Notes: generated from the letters alone by a model not told the origin. DNA of 62,406 nucleotides from Methanomassiliicoccus luminyensis B10 (GCF_000308215.1 NZ_CAJE01000019.1:1-62406), one strand, 5' to 3'; positions 25,558 through 35,158 are shown, counted from the stretch's first letter. Program-made: numbers and translations.

Positions 25558-25634
25558 CCTCCAGTGTCCCCGCCCATCTCCCGGCGGGTCTTATAATCCT
25601 AACCCGCCGCCGTAGGTGGGGAGAGGGCGGCAGG

Positions 25635-27125
25635 TCAACCCGATCTCTCGCGGTGCTTCCCGAGAGGGGCCCTGATCCTGAACCTGACCCCCTGGCCCGG
25701 GACGCCGTCCTCGGAGATCCCGATCCCGGTGATGCCCAGTATCTCCTTCACCATGAACAGGCCCAGGCCGTTGTTCTTCCCGTACCCTTTGGTGAACAGG
25801 CTGCCCTTTTCCCGCTCCGCTATCCCCACGCCGTCATCGGTGTAGTCGACCATGAGGTCCCCTCCCTCCAGGACCGCATCTATGGCGATCCTGCCGACCT
25901 TTTCACCGTGGCGGAGGGAATTGTCCACGAGGTTGTCGAAGACCTTTCCCAACATGGGGTCCGCGAACAGTTCCCATCGCCCCAGGGAGGCGGCCGTTCC
26001 CACGTCCCGCTCCTCGGCAGCCCCCAGGGCGTGCCGGGCGACCTCGGCGAGGGATTGCCAGCAAGGGGCCGAGGAGCCCACCTTCTCGTACTCGCGGCAG
26101 AACTTGATCTGCTGATGGATGTTCTCGGCCGCGCCCTCCAGTATCTCCAGCTGGCGGAGGGTCCGGTCATCGCCGGCCCGCTGCTTGAGGATGTTCGCGG
26201 TCAGCCCTATCACCGTCAGCTGGTTGAGGATATCATGCCTGGTTATATCGCTCAATATGCCCATCCTGCGGTCGGCCTCCGTCCTTGCCGGGGCCGTTCC
26301 ATCCTGTCCCTCACCGTCGAACCCATTGCGCCGCGCCGCCCGGCCGCTGATAATCCTTCCCACCCCCAGCAGGCCCAGGGGGCTCCCCTCGGCGTCCCTT
26401 ATGAGGGTTATCCTCTCCTCGCTCAGGTGCACCGTGCCGTCGCGGTGCTTGAACTCCAGCTCGATGACCTTGGACGGCCTCAGGGAGGGATCGCTCAGCC
26501 GCTCCGGGGCCAGCTCATCCCCTAGTGCCTTCATGGCCTTCTCATGTGACCGGGGGGTCAGGTGGTCGGACAGCTTCATGCTCTTGAGCTCGGCCTCGGA
26601 ACATCCCCGCATCGCCAGTATGGACCGGCTGGCGTAGGTGACGTTCAGGTCCATGTCCGTCATCCAGATGCCGTCGGCAGTGTTGTCGGTGATGAGCCGG
26701 TAGCGTTCCTCGATGCCGCGGAGCGCTTCCTCGGCGTTCCGCCTTCCCGCCGCCTGCTGCACCTTGCGGGCCAGGTCGGCGAACATCAAGGAGGGGTCCC
26801 CGCCCTTCCGGAGGTAGAAGTCAGCCCCGTTGTTCAGGGCGTCTATCGCCACATCCTCCCGGCCCTTGCCGGTCAGCAGTATGAAGGGCATCCGGCCGAA
26901 GGAGGCCCGCACTTCCCGCAGGAGATCAAGGCCGTCCATGTCAGGCATGGCATAGTCCGCGACCACCGCCTCATAGCTGCCGGCATCGAGGGCGGCCAGG
27001 GCCTCCCGCCCGGAGCGGCAGGCATGCACCTCGAAACCGCCCGTTCCTTCCAGGAACTGACGGGCCACGTCCAGAACGTCCGGCTCATCGTCGATCAGGA
27101 GCATCTTGATCGCCTTCGGCGGCAT
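25635..27125 (-). CDS. Response regulator-PAS-histidine kinase hybrid
   Basis: A 496-residue cytoplasmic signalling protein. It has a receiver domain (1-125; acidic pocket D12/D13, phospho-acceptor D57 in V-V-A-D-Y-A-M-P, K107) and a PAS domain (about 140-265). Next comes a dimerisation helix with D-I-T-R-H-D-I-L-N-Q and then a HATPase domain (N box D-N-L-V-D-N-S-L-R-H-G, D-D-G-V-G-I, G-L-G-L-F-M-V-K). The H-box is nearly identical to that of the 7TM kinase at 8799. It could receive phosphate from another kinase. A TATA-like TTTAAATAAG lies about 25 bp upstream, suggesting a leaderless mRNA. Confidence 0.9.
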   Translation of the reverse strand: MPPKAIKMLLIDDEPDVLDVARQFLEGTGGFEVHACRSGREALAALDAGSYEAVVADYAMPDMDGLDLLREVRASFGRMPFILLTGKGREDVAIDALNNGADFYLRKGGDPSLMFADLARKVQQAAGRRNAEEALRGIEERYRLITDNTADGIWMTDMDLNVTYASRSILAMRGCSEAELKSMKLSDHLTPRSHEKAMKALGDELAPERLSDPSLRPSKVIELEFKHRDGTVHLSEERITLIRDAEGSPLGLLGVGRIISGRAARRNGFDGEGQDGTAPARTEADRRMGILSDITRHDILNQLTVIGLTANILKQRAGDDRTLRQLEILEGAAENIHQQIKFCREYEKVGSSAPCWQSLAEVARHALGAAEERDVGTAASLGRWELFADPMLGKVFDNLVDNSLRHGEKVGRIAIDAVLEGGDLMVDYTDDGVGIAEREKGSLFTKGYGKNNGLGLFMVKEILGITGIGISEDGVPGQGVRFRIRAPLGKHRERSG

Positions 27126-27193
27126 GATGCGATGGATATTAAAGTAGACTTATTTAAATTTTAAAATTTATTATTTCGAATGGGCCCCGGCCT

Positions 27194-27892
27194 TCACGCC
27201 GACCGGGGGCCGCCGACAGGGGGTAGGTCCTCGCCGGCCTCGTCCGCGCCCTCCTGCTTCTGGCGAGGCTTCTTCCAGCATAGGTATGCGGAATACAGCA
27301 GGGCAAAGGCGGCCACGCCGAACACGGCTATCGGTGCGGCGGGATAGAGGGCCTCGGTGAGCGACGATGGCTTGGTGCCGTCGGCGAAGACGGAGGACGT
27401 CAGCGCGATCCCCGGCACCGCTTCCATCGCGGGAGCCGAGGAAGTTATGATCAGTACGGTGATCGCCAGCAGGCATAGTATCGACATCGACAGGAGGAAC
27501 ACGATCCTGGTGTTCTCCGTGGGGGACAGTATCCCCCGGGACTTCCAGGTGAGACCGTAGTAGACGAAGCCATGGTCTTTCTCCCGGTGGACGAAACCCC
27601 CCTCCTCCAGCTTCTTGAGGTGACGGTGCACCGCGGCCTTGTCTATGCTCAGCAGCTCGGCCAGCTGGGACACCGTCCTCCGGCTGGACCGCAATGATTT
27701 GAGGATGTCCAAGCGCGTTTCCGATGCCAGGGTGAATAGCGACCGCTTGTCCAATTCGACCCTCATGGTCTTACCGGATTCTACCACGCTTTCCCGGGCC
27801 TTGAAACCTCGCACCTCGACGTCATCGGTGACAGTGCCTTCTCCCTCGCGTGAGGCGGAGGCTTTGGCGGCGGACGGGGACGGCGAACCCAT
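27194..27892 (-). CDS. Membrane-anchored winged-helix regulator
   Basis: A protein of about 232 residues from the ATG at 27892, which lies about 28 bp after a TATA-like GAGTATATGAG. An ArsR-type winged helix occupies about 45-115 (F-T-L-A-S-E-T-R-L-D-I-L-K-S-L, V-S-Q-L-A-E-L-L-S-I-D-K-A-A-V-H-R-H-L-K-K-L-E). Two hydrophobic helices (about 130-152 and 180-203) follow, then a charged tail. Such fused regulators are frequent in methanogens and probably sense membrane or surface signals. The target is unknown. Confidence 0.75.
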   Translation of the reverse strand: MGSPSPSAAKASASREGEGTVTDDVEVRGFKARESVVESGKTMRVELDKRSLFTLASETRLDILKSLRSSRRTVSQLAELLSIDKAAVHRHLKKLEEGGFVHREKDHGFVYYGLTWKSRGILSPTENTRIVFLLSMSILCLLAITVLIITSSAPAMEAVPGIALTSSVFADGTKPSSLTEALYPAAPIAVFGVAAFALLYSAYLCWKKPRQKQEGADEAGEDLPPVGGPRSA

Positions 27893-28332
27893 GGTTCTTG
27901 ATGAAGGGTGCATGGCTCATATACTCAATCTTGCCGTTGACACGTCGGTCAACCCCGATGACTGGACTGTTAAAATCATGCCAGATATTAGTTACATCCG
28001 TGACTATCTGGCTAGAGAAATCTGCCTAACGCCGCGGTCCGACCTCAAGATGTTTACGAACGATAATCCGGGAAGGGCGACGCTCGCGGCCGTCCTCGCG
28101 AAGCCCCCGGCGCGGGGAGATGGGGACAAGACGCCTCCGGGGGGAGGGTCGGGGCCAAAAATTGGCCAGATCGCCCCGGGAAAATACGTCCAGTAGATGC
28201 TGCCGCGCGGGAGAAATTACACGCTTAACTTTTTTATAGACGTTCGGTTGATAGTGAGAGAGTTCTGCCTTATCGGGGATGGGAATAGAACTGACAGTAG
28301 CTGCTGAAGATCTATGATCAGGCAGGGATGTT
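27893..28332. other. Intergenic region with an 8-bp inverted repeat and TATA box
   Basis: About 440 bp with no gene. GCCAGATA (27980-27987) and TATCTGGC (28005-28012) form a stem with a 17-nt spacer. An AT-rich TTAACTTTTTTATAG at 28225-28240 could drive the gene at 28333, leaving a leader of about 70 nt. Otherwise I see only GC-rich unstructured DNA. Confidence 0.35.
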
Positions 28333-28959
28333 ATGGTTGACCTAGTCCATTTGATAGTGTTCTATGCTTTTCTCGGCGGATCGATTAAGTTCATCGACCA
28401 GGCTTACGACGAAAAGGCGTTCTCCATACGTTCGGCGAAGGTCCTGGCGGTCCTTTCGGGAGCGCTCATGGGCTACCTGATGGCCCAGGACAGTCCGTTC
28501 TCCACCGCGTTCTACGCGGCGATGCTTATCTCGCTGGTCCTGGCTCGTAAGATCGATAACTTCGCCTTCGCCACCGGGACGGTCCTGGCAGTGGCGACCT
28601 TCGCGGCCATGTACTCTAGCAGCGGGGTGGTCTGGCTCATCGCGCCGGTCGTGGTGTTCCTGGTGGCCGGGTTCGTTGACGAGGTGGCCGACGGCATGGT
28701 GGACAAGTACGATGTCCACGGCGCGTGGCGGATCTTCCTGAACTACCGCCCGTTCAGCGACCTCGCTCTCCTGGCCATGGTGCTCGCGGGAGTGTTTCCC
28801 TGGATGTACTTCCTGCCCTACTTCAGCTTCACCGCCTCCTATCTGCTGGTGGAGAGGTTCAGCGAGCACGAGCTCGGCCTGTACGATCGGGTCTATGACA
28901 GGGTGTCCCAGCTTCGCACCCGGATGCCCCGCCTGGGCCTCCTCAGGCCGTTCCGGTGA
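28333..28959 (+). CDS. Multi-pass archaeal membrane protein, unknown
   Basis: A 208-residue protein with about five to six hydrophobic helices and acidic motifs in or near them: D-N-F-A-F (about 76), F-V-D-E-V-A-D-G (about 117) and R-P-F-S-D. The F-V-D-E-V-A-D arrangement resembles archaeal membrane proteins of unknown function; I cannot name the family. The C-terminus is a basic amphipathic helix. ATG at 28333. Confidence 0.65.
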   Translation: MVDLVHLIVFYAFLGGSIKFIDQAYDEKAFSIRSAKVLAVLSGALMGYLMAQDSPFSTAFYAAMLISLVLARKIDNFAFATGTVLAVATFAAMYSSSGVVWLIAPVVVFLVAGFVDEVADGMVDKYDVHGAWRIFLNYRPFSDLALLAMVLAGVFPWMYFLPYFSFTASYLLVERFSEHELGLYDRVYDRVSQLRTRMPRLGLLRPFR

Positions 28960-29083
28960 GGCCCGGCCTCGTTCCTTTTCCTTTGCGGGAGCATGAGAGC
29001 GCCCGCAGCCCCCTTCGCCTTGAAGTCCCGGCTGCGGTCCGTTGTTCACATTACTAATATCAGTTCGAGCATGCACAGAGCCG

Positions 29084-29377
29084 ATGCCCCATTCGACGAA
29101 CCCGTTTCTAAGGCAATACAACAAGACCCGCCTGGCGGTCCTGGCCTGCAACAACCTGGGCCTAATCCTGTTCCTGTTCGGCCTGAGCCTCTCAGACTAT
29201 GCCCCGCCGCTGTACATAGCATCCATGGTCATCCTGTGGGCGGGGGCGGCGCTGTCATACAAGAATTATCGGCTGGCCCGGGGCCACGGCGTGGAGATAG
29301 CGGCTCGCCTGAGCGGGTACGTCAGCGTCGCCGAGGCGGCAGTCCTGACAGTGCTGGCCGTTCTCTCCCTGATCTGA
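29084..29377 (+). CDS. Small three-TM membrane protein, unknown
   Basis: A 97-residue protein from the ATG at 29084 (MPHSTNPFLR). Three hydrophobic helices are visible (about 17-37, 40-60 and 75-95). An AT-rich stretch near 29046-29062 may be its promoter. Not recognised. An in-frame start at 29042 would overlap that promoter. Confidence 0.5.
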   Translation: MPHSTNPFLRQYNKTRLAVLACNNLGLILFLFGLSLSDYAPPLYIASMVILWAGAALSYKNYRLARGHGVEIAARLSGYVSVAEAAVLTVLAVLSLI

Positions 29378-29402
29378 ACGTCGGGCGATCTGCCCGGTCC
29401 CA

Positions 29403-29657
29403 TCATCTGGTTTTCCCCTCCGCCCGGCAGGCCTCGCAGGTATCCTCGGTCTTGATGTACAGATAAAGGGCCACCAAGCCCACGAAGATCCCGATGATGA
29501 TGGCCACCCCTCCCACGATGGTGGCGAGGCCCACGATGAAGGGGATTATGAGCAGCATGATGGCGGTGAGGCCCCCCAAGATCCAGGTAAGGTACAGCAT
29601 CGGAACTCGTCGCGGGATCGCCGCCCCGCACACCCTGCATCTCAGTTCCCGGGCCAT
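29403..29657 (-). CDS. Small two-TM protein with split zinc-binding Cys pairs
   Basis: An 84-residue protein. Cys pair CRVC near residue 7 and CEAC near 75 flank two hydrophobic helices (about 20-38 and 42-68). The two pairs could meet on one membrane face to hold a zinc ion, an inference from topology. The start ATG (29657) lies very close to the divergent pirin gene region. Confidence 0.55.
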   Translation of the reverse strand: MARELRCRVCGAAIPRRVPMLYLTWILGGLTAIMLLIIPFIVGLATIVGGVAIIIGIFVGLVALYLYIKTEDTCEACRAEGKTR

Positions 29658-29774
29658 ATGGTGGGTTTGGACGCCCCCACAACATATAGATTGCCTTCTC
29701 CCCGAGGACCAATCAATATTATCGTTGCAGTTCGTGAAAAACTAATTAACGGCGGTCCTGCGATTAATCACGCG

Positions 29775-30488
29775 ATGCCCGTGGAGAACCTCGTCAACAT
29801 CGTCCCCTCGGCGAAGAGGCACACCCAGGACCAAGGGTGGCTGAGGACGAGCTGGCTGTTCTCCTTCGACGATTACTTCGACCCCGACAACATGGGGTTC
29901 GGGGAGCTGAGGGTGTTCAATGACGATGTCGTGGCCCCCGGCAAGGGGTTCCCCGCGCACCGGCACAGCGAGATGGAGATCGTGACGCTGGTGCTCGACG
30001 GCGCGCTGACGCACCGCGACAGCGCCGGGAACGAGGGCATGCTCAAGGCCGACGATGCCCAGGCCATGTCCGCCGGCACCGGGGTCCTGCACTCGGAGAT
30101 GAACCAGGGCAAGAGACCGGTGCATCTCTATCAAATGTGGTTTCTGCCGGACCGCAACGAGGTCCGCCCGTCCTACGCCCAGGCCAGCTTCCCCATGGAG
30201 GGGAGGAGGAACTCCCTGGTGCCCCTGGCATCGGGGGAGGGGAGGGAGGGCGTGCTGCATATCAACTCGCCCGCCACGCTGTACCGGGCGGCCCTGGACG
30301 GGGGGACGGAGATCGTCCACGACGCCGCCGGCCGGCTGATCTTCATCTACGTCACCTCCGGCTCGCTGCGCGTCGACGGCCATGCCCTCCGGGAGGGGGA
30401 CCAGGCCCGGGTCGAGGGGCGCGGACCGCTGAGGATATCGACGGACGGGGACAGCGACCTCGTGCTCATCGATATGCCCATGAGCTAG
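29775..30488 (+). CDS. Pirin-family protein
   Basis: A 237-residue bicupin. The start at 29775 (MPVENLVNIV) gives the normal family length. The N-terminal cupin holds F-P-A-H-R-H-S-E-M-E-I-V-T-L-V-L-D-G-A-L-T-H-R-D with the usual metal-binding His set, then T-G-V-L-H-S-E-M-N. The C-terminal cupin is shorter. Pirins are iron-binding; some act as quercetinases or redox sensors. Its role here is not deducible. Confidence 0.9.
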   Translation: MPVENLVNIVPSAKRHTQDQGWLRTSWLFSFDDYFDPDNMGFGELRVFNDDVVAPGKGFPAHRHSEMEIVTLVLDGALTHRDSAGNEGMLKADDAQAMSAGTGVLHSEMNQGKRPVHLYQMWFLPDRNEVRPSYAQASFPMEGRRNSLVPLASGEGREGVLHINSPATLYRAALDGGTEIVHDAAGRLIFIYVTSGSLRVDGHALREGDQARVEGRGPLRISTDGDSDLVLIDMPMS

Positions 30489-30527
30489 GGAGCAAAAGAT
30501 ATCCAGGGACAGGAGTATTCTGGACGC

Positions 30528-31313
30528 ATGCCCGAGCTTCCCGAGGTGGAGACCTTCCGACGCTACATCGAGCGGACCTCCCTGCGCCGTCCCGTCAGAG
30601 AGGTCGAAGTAAGGAACCATGTGGTCCTCGGAAAGACCCCCGCCGAGGAGATAAAGAGGGCGACGGAAGGCTCCTCGTTCGGATCGGCGCGGAGGCACGG
30701 CAAGCAGCTGTTCCTTGAACTCAGTAAAGGAGGGTTCCTCACCTGGCACTTCGGGATGACCGGGGAGCCGGTGTACTATGGCGACGGGGAGGAGGCACCG
30801 CGCTTCGAGCGCGTCAGCTTCGCCTTCGACCGCGGGCGCCTCGCCTTCGACGACCCCCGCATGCTGGGGCGAATCGGGGTGGCGAGCTCCGTCGAGGAGT
30901 TCGTCAAGGCCAGGAGGCTCGGGCCGGACGCCCTGCTCATCAGCAGGAAGGACTTCGTGGAGAGGTTCGAGGGGACCAGGGGTGCGGTGAAGCCCGCGCT
31001 GATGGACCAGCACAAGATCGCCGGGATCGGGAACATCTACTCGGACGAGGTCCTGTTCCAGAGCCGCATCGATCCGCGGACCGACGTGAGCAAGCTCGAC
31101 CGAAAGGAGTTGGGGACCATCCACCGCAACATCGGGAAGGTGCTGAGGGCGTCCATCGAGGTGGGGACCGAGTTCGACCGGTTGCCGGAAGACTTCCTGC
31201 TGCGCTACCGAAGGAAAGGGGCGGCGTGCCCCCAGTGCGGGGGGCGGATGACCACTATGACAATCGGCGGCCGGACCGCCTACCTCTGCCCGATGTGCCA
31301 GGAACTGAAGTAG
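30528..31313 (+). CDS. mutM: Formamidopyrimidine-DNA glycosylase
   Basis: A 261-residue base-excision repair enzyme that removes oxidised purines and nicks the abasic site. It has the catalytic start MPELPEVE (Pro2 Schiff base, Glu3), a helix-two-turn-helix with M-D-Q-H-K-I-A-G-I-G-N-I-Y-S-D-E near 165 and a C-terminal zinc finger (CPQCGG...LCPMCQ). All key residues are present. The spacing of 39 bp from pirin suggests possible co-transcription. MutM is rare in archaea, so lateral origin is plausible. Confidence 0.93.
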   Translation: MPELPEVETFRRYIERTSLRRPVREVEVRNHVVLGKTPAEEIKRATEGSSFGSARRHGKQLFLELSKGGFLTWHFGMTGEPVYYGDGEEAPRFERVSFAFDRGRLAFDDPRMLGRIGVASSVEEFVKARRLGPDALLISRKDFVERFEGTRGAVKPALMDQHKIAGIGNIYSDEVLFQSRIDPRTDVSKLDRKELGTIHRNIGKVLRASIEVGTEFDRLPEDFLLRYRRKGAACPQCGGRMTTMTIGGRTAYLCPMCQELK

Positions 31314-31355
31314 CACCGCCACCTTTTTGCCGGTCCGGCGGAATTCGGGGACGGA

Positions 31356-32033
31356 ATGAGGATCGAGATACTGGGCACCAGGGGGCACATCGAACCATCC
31401 GCCCCGGGCCATGCCCTCCACTCCGGAGTGATGATCGACGACCTGCTGTTCGACCTGGGGGAGAGGTCGTACCTGGACAGGAGGCCTCGGGCGGTCTTCC
31501 TAACCCACCTGCACGCCGACCACGCCTTCTTCGTGGAGAAGGACGCGGCCATCGACATCCCCATGTTCGGGCCTCAGGCCAGGGGCCCGCCGTCGAAGGT
31601 GACGCAGGCCCGGAGCACCGTGGAGCTGGACGGATTCCGCATCACTCCCATCCCGACGGTGCACAGCAACACCGTCCGCTCCTGCGCCTTCATGGTGGAG
31701 AAGGACCTCTCCCGGGTGATGTACACCGGCGACCTGGTGTCGGTGCAGGAGAGATACCGGGACCGCATCCCCGACCTGGACCTGGTGATCGCCGACGGGA
31801 GCTTCATGCGCCGCGGCGGCCTGGTGCGCCGGGACGAGCAGGGCAGGCGGCACGGCCACACCGGCATCCCGGACCTGGTGGAGCTGTTCTCCCCGCTGGC
31901 GGAGAGGATCGTCGTCACGCACTTCGGCAGCTGGTTCTACCGCGACATCGAGGAATCGGTGAAGCATATCGAGGCGCTCAGCGGGCGTGCGAAAGTGGAA
32001 GCGGCCTACGACGGCATGGTCATCGAGCTGTGA
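31356..32033 (+). CDS. Metallo-beta-lactamase-fold hydrolase
   Basis: A 225-residue protein with the family metal motif T-H-L-H-A-D-H near 50-56, preceded by D-L-L-F-D-L-G-E. P-T-V-H-S-N-T-V and Y-T-G-D-L-V-S-V supply further ligands, and V-T-H-F-G-S-W-F gives the last His. It is most like the RNase Z/AIM1-like single-domain branch; the substrate is unknown. It is 42 bp downstream of mutM. Confidence 0.85.
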   Translation: MRIEILGTRGHIEPSAPGHALHSGVMIDDLLFDLGERSYLDRRPRAVFLTHLHADHAFFVEKDAAIDIPMFGPQARGPPSKVTQARSTVELDGFRITPIPTVHSNTVRSCAFMVEKDLSRVMYTGDLVSVQERYRDRIPDLDLVIADGSFMRRGGLVRRDEQGRRHGHTGIPDLVELFSPLAERIVVTHFGSWFYRDIEESVKHIEALSGRAKVEAAYDGMVIEL

Positions 32034-32534
32034 TCACCAGTCCGCGCTCGACGACCACCGGTGCTTCTTGGAGTAGGTCAGCACGTCCTCGCCATACTCG
32101 CGGGCGTGCTCCTCCGCCGCTCTGACGAGGTCCTCGCGCGTGGCGGTCCCGCAGTCCAGGTCCAGCTCCCTGTCCAGGCCATAGGCCCTGAGGACATAGC
32201 GGCCCTCCCGGTCCGACGGGCAGGGCGCCGCGTACCCGAACCCGCCCCGGGCATTCCTTCCCTGGCGGCCGACGATGGGTTCCTCCAGCTCGGCCGAGGG
32301 AGGAAGGCGGCGGGGGATCTCCTCCTGCCGAGGGACGTTCCACAGCATCCAATAAGTGCTGTGGGGCGGCCCCGCGTCCTCCATGATCAGGGCCAGGTAC
32401 GGGGACCTCAGGCCCTCCAGCCTCACCAGCGGCGAGAAGCCCTGTCCATCGCAGGTCTCCTCCCGGTCCAGGCCTCCGATCTCCACGCCCACCTTCAGTG
32501 CTCCGATCTCGCGCTGCATGGTCGGTGACGGCAA
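32034..32534 (-). CDS. YbhB/YbcL-type PEBP family protein
   Basis: A 166-residue phosphatidylethanolamine-binding-protein-like protein: C-D-G-Q-G-F-S-P-L-V-R-L-E-G, Y-L-A-L-I-M-E-D-A-G, Y-W-M-L-W-N-V-P and G-R-N-A-R-G-G-F-G-Y-A-A-P-C-P. The family binds anionic ligands; its role in prokaryotes is poorly known. It is convergent with the preceding gene, whose stop abuts this one's stop. Confidence 0.9.
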   Translation of the reverse strand: MPSPTMQREIGALKVGVEIGGLDREETCDGQGFSPLVRLEGLRSPYLALIMEDAGPPHSTYWMLWNVPRQEEIPRRLPPSAELEEPIVGRQGRNARGGFGYAAPCPSDREGRYVLRAYGLDRELDLDCGTATREDLVRAAEEHAREYGEDVLTYSKKHRWSSSADW

Positions 32535-32664
32535 GTCCCTCTCACCCCGTATTTCTACCCAGCCCGACGTATTTCACTCTGTCGAAAACGGCTCCCATCG
32601 CCCTCCCGGCGGCATGCGTCGATAACCTTCATATCCCCATGGGTCCAGATGATGTTACCATTAC

Positions 32665-33543
32665 ATGGCCGAAGCTGTAGAAGGAGTGCGGTTCGGGCCG
32701 GTCCCATGGAAGAAGCTCAGGGAGGAGGGGCAGACCGCAGTGGACATGCACTTCCACACCAACCATTCGGACTCGCCCACCACCATACGCTCCCTCCTCC
32801 GGTACGCCCACAAGCTGGGGACCGGGGTGGCGATAACGGACCACAACCAGATCTCGGGAGTGCTGGAAGCGTACAAGGCCAAGAGCGACGTGCTCATCAT
32901 CCCGGGGATGGAGGTCTCCGCCGCTGACGGGCCGCACATCCTGCTGTACTTCTACGACCTGGGGGCCATGGTGGAGCACTACGAGCGCCACGTTAAGCCG
33001 TACAAGAGCAAGAGCCCCTACCTGGCCATCAAGCTGGACAGCCAGGAGATCGTTGACCGCGCCTCCGGGTACGACTGCGTGCGCGTGGCCGCCCACCCCT
33101 ACGGGTACCTTCTGTTTAACAAGGGGCTGCAGAAGTGCATCGACGCCCAGTACCTGGAGCAGGAGATCCTGGAATCGTTCGAGGGTGTCGAGGTCATCTG
33201 CGGCGGGATGACCAGGTCGCTGAACGTCAAGGCCGGCAAGCTCGCCGAGAAGTTCACCAAGGCGCGGACCGCCGGCACCGACGGCCACCTGCTGGGCGAC
33301 CTCGGGAACGTTGTCACGGTCGGTCCGTCCGATGACGTGGAGGGCTTCCTCGGCGACGTGGTGGAGCGCCGCACCGTGGCCATGGGCAGGGAGAAGAACG
33401 CCCTCAAGAAGGCCACTATGGGGACGGTGGTGATGACCAAGTACATCCGGTACACCGTGCCGTCGCTGCGCATCCATTATGAGCAGAACATGCCCCGGGT
33501 GCGGAGGGCCTGCCGGCGCGCGGTGGAGCGGGTGCGCAAGTGA
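32665..33543 (+). CDS. PHP-domain metal-dependent phosphoesterase
   Basis: A 292-residue PHP protein. Metal-site motifs are D-M-H-F-H-T-N-H-S-D near 27, A-I-T-D-H-N-Q near 58, P-G-M-E-V-S near 79, A-A-H-P-Y-G-Y near 144 and a late T-D-G-H-L. This is the fold of polymerase-associated and histidinol-phosphate phosphatases. The substrate is unknown; the family includes 3',5'-nucleotide phosphatases. It is probably monocistronic. Confidence 0.88.
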   Translation: MAEAVEGVRFGPVPWKKLREEGQTAVDMHFHTNHSDSPTTIRSLLRYAHKLGTGVAITDHNQISGVLEAYKAKSDVLIIPGMEVSAADGPHILLYFYDLGAMVEHYERHVKPYKSKSPYLAIKLDSQEIVDRASGYDCVRVAAHPYGYLLFNKGLQKCIDAQYLEQEILESFEGVEVICGGMTRSLNVKAGKLAEKFTKARTAGTDGHLLGDLGNVVTVGPSDDVEGFLGDVVERRTVAMGREKNALKKATMGTVVMTKYIRYTVPSLRIHYEQNMPRVRRACRRAVERVRK

Positions 33544-33544
33544 T

Positions 33545-34999
33545 TCACAGCAGCGGGGAGAAGACGCGGGAGAAGCCGCACTTGAGCTTCTGGCCGAGGG
33601 GCATCAGCAGGCTGGCCTCGTAGGACCATTCCTGGCTCCGCCCGATGTCCTCCAGGAACGCATCCTCCTGCTTCTGGGCCGCCCGGGGGCAGTAGATCAT
33701 GGCGTTGGTCTCGAAGTTCAGCTCCAGGCTCCGGATGTCCCAGTTGGCGCTGCCGATGGAAGCGACCGACCCGTCCACCACGATGGTCTTGGCGTGCAGG
33801 AAGCCCTGCTCAAAGAGGTACCCCTTCACCCCGCATTTCAGCAGCTCGCTCAGGAAGGAGAGGTTGGCCCAGTGCACCAGCGGGTGGTCCGGCTTCATCG
33901 GGATCATGACCCGGACGTCCACGCCGGAGAGCGCTGCGACCTTCAGCGCGTCCAGGATGCTCTGGTCCGGTATGAAGTAGGGGGTCTGGAGGTATATCTT
34001 GGACTGGGCCGTCCCGATCATCTTCAGGTACGCTTCCTGGATGAGGTCCAGCCTCTTGTCCGGCCCGTCCGAGATTATCTGCAGCGGCACCTCGCCCATC
34101 GCGGGGAGGTCGGGGAAGTAGCGCGGCAGCACGTCCAGCTTCCGGGGCGACGCGAAGTCCCAGTCCAGGAGGAAGCGCGACTGCAGGTCCAGGACGGCCT
34201 GCCCCTCCACCCGGAGGTGGGTGTCGCGCCACTGGCCGAGCTTTCCCTCGCCGAGGTACTCGTCGCCGATGTTGTACCCGCCGACGTACCCGATGCGGCC
34301 GTCGATGATCACTATCTTGCGGTGGTTGCGGTGGTTGACGTGCAGGTTGAGGAAAGGGATATGCTTCAGCAGGGACGGGAAGAAGGTGTCCACCTCCACC
34401 CCCGCGTCGCGCATGCGCTTTACGGTCTTGGCGGGCAGCTTGTTCCCCAGGTCGTCGATGAGGAAGCGCACCTTCACTCCCTCCCGGGCCTTGGAGATCA
34501 GGAGGTCCACGAACCTCCCGGCCAGCTTGTCGTTGCGGATGATGTAGTACTGCACGTGCACGTGGTCCTTGGCCTCCTGGATGTCCTTGAAGAGGCTGTC
34601 GAACTTTTCCTTGCCCCAGTTGAACTGGGTGATGTTGTTCCCCTCGGTGAGGTTGGACCCGGTGCTCTGGATCATCTCCGCCAGCCCGCGGTACTCGGAG
34701 ATGCCGAGGCAGGGCAGGACGGCCTGAGGGTCCGCTATCTTGCGGCCGCGGGAGATGGGGTCCATGCGCAGCATGTCCCCCTCCTCCTTCCTCTTCAGGG
34801 ACGGCCGGACCCAGTGGATGCTGTGCCCGAAGAAGATGTACACCAGGATCCCGAAGAACGGTATCAGGAGCATCAGCAGGAGCCACAAAATGGCCGACCG
34901 CGGCCGGCCCCGCTCGAAGTGTATGATGGCGACCGCACCGATGGCATTGATGCCCCACAATATCTGGGCGGGATAGGCGCCGAGGTCCGGCAGCATCAT
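33545..34999 (-). CDS. Cardiolipin-synthase-like phospholipase D protein
   Basis: A 484-residue membrane enzyme. Two N-terminal hydrophobic helices (about 5-25 and 35-57, PLDc_N type) come first. Then two HKD motifs follow: H-R-N-H-R-K-I-V-I-I-D-G-R-I-G-Y-V-G-G near 230 and F-L-H-A-K-T-I-V-V-D-G-S-V-A-S-I-G-S-A-N near 408. Family members condense phospholipids into cardiolipin-like lipids; archaeal homologues may make archaetidyl analogues. Full length, with no missing catalytic residue. Confidence 0.92.
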   Translation of the reverse strand: MMLPDLGAYPAQILWGINAIGAVAIIHFERGRPRSAILWLLLMLLIPFFGILVYIFFGHSIHWVRPSLKRKEEGDMLRMDPISRGRKIADPQAVLPCLGISEYRGLAEMIQSTGSNLTEGNNITQFNWGKEKFDSLFKDIQEAKDHVHVQYYIIRNDKLAGRFVDLLISKAREGVKVRFLIDDLGNKLPAKTVKRMRDAGVEVDTFFPSLLKHIPFLNLHVNHRNHRKIVIIDGRIGYVGGYNIGDEYLGEGKLGQWRDTHLRVEGQAVLDLQSRFLLDWDFASPRKLDVLPRYFPDLPAMGEVPLQIISDGPDKRLDLIQEAYLKMIGTAQSKIYLQTPYFIPDQSILDALKVAALSGVDVRVMIPMKPDHPLVHWANLSFLSELLKCGVKGYLFEQGFLHAKTIVVDGSVASIGSANWDIRSLELNFETNAMIYCPRAAQKQEDAFLEDIGRSQEWSYEASLLMPLGQKLKCGFSRVFSPLL

Positions 35000-35158
35000 G
35001 CCCGTCCCGTGCCTTCTTGGCGGTCCTTCCTCATGCCGTCGCCGTCCACTTTACTTTTTTGGGACCCGGCGATATATATGGGTTAGGTCTTTCGGCGGCC
35101 GAGCCCGACAGGCAATCTACTTATGCCACCGGCTGGAACGTCGAGCCGAGGGCTGAGG

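Noticed and set aside
27639-28196. 185-residue plus-strand frame opposite the winged-helix membrane regulator
   Set aside because: Its first half is antisense to a clear winged-helix domain and the rest is featureless.
29742-31421. 559-residue minus-strand frame across pirin and mutM
   Set aside because: It spans two well-identified plus-strand genes; the composition is a codon shadow.
33479-35086. 535-residue plus-strand frame opposite the phospholipase D gene
   Set aside because: Antisense to a protein with two intact HKD motifs. Rich in Val/His/Leu/Gly, with no motifs.
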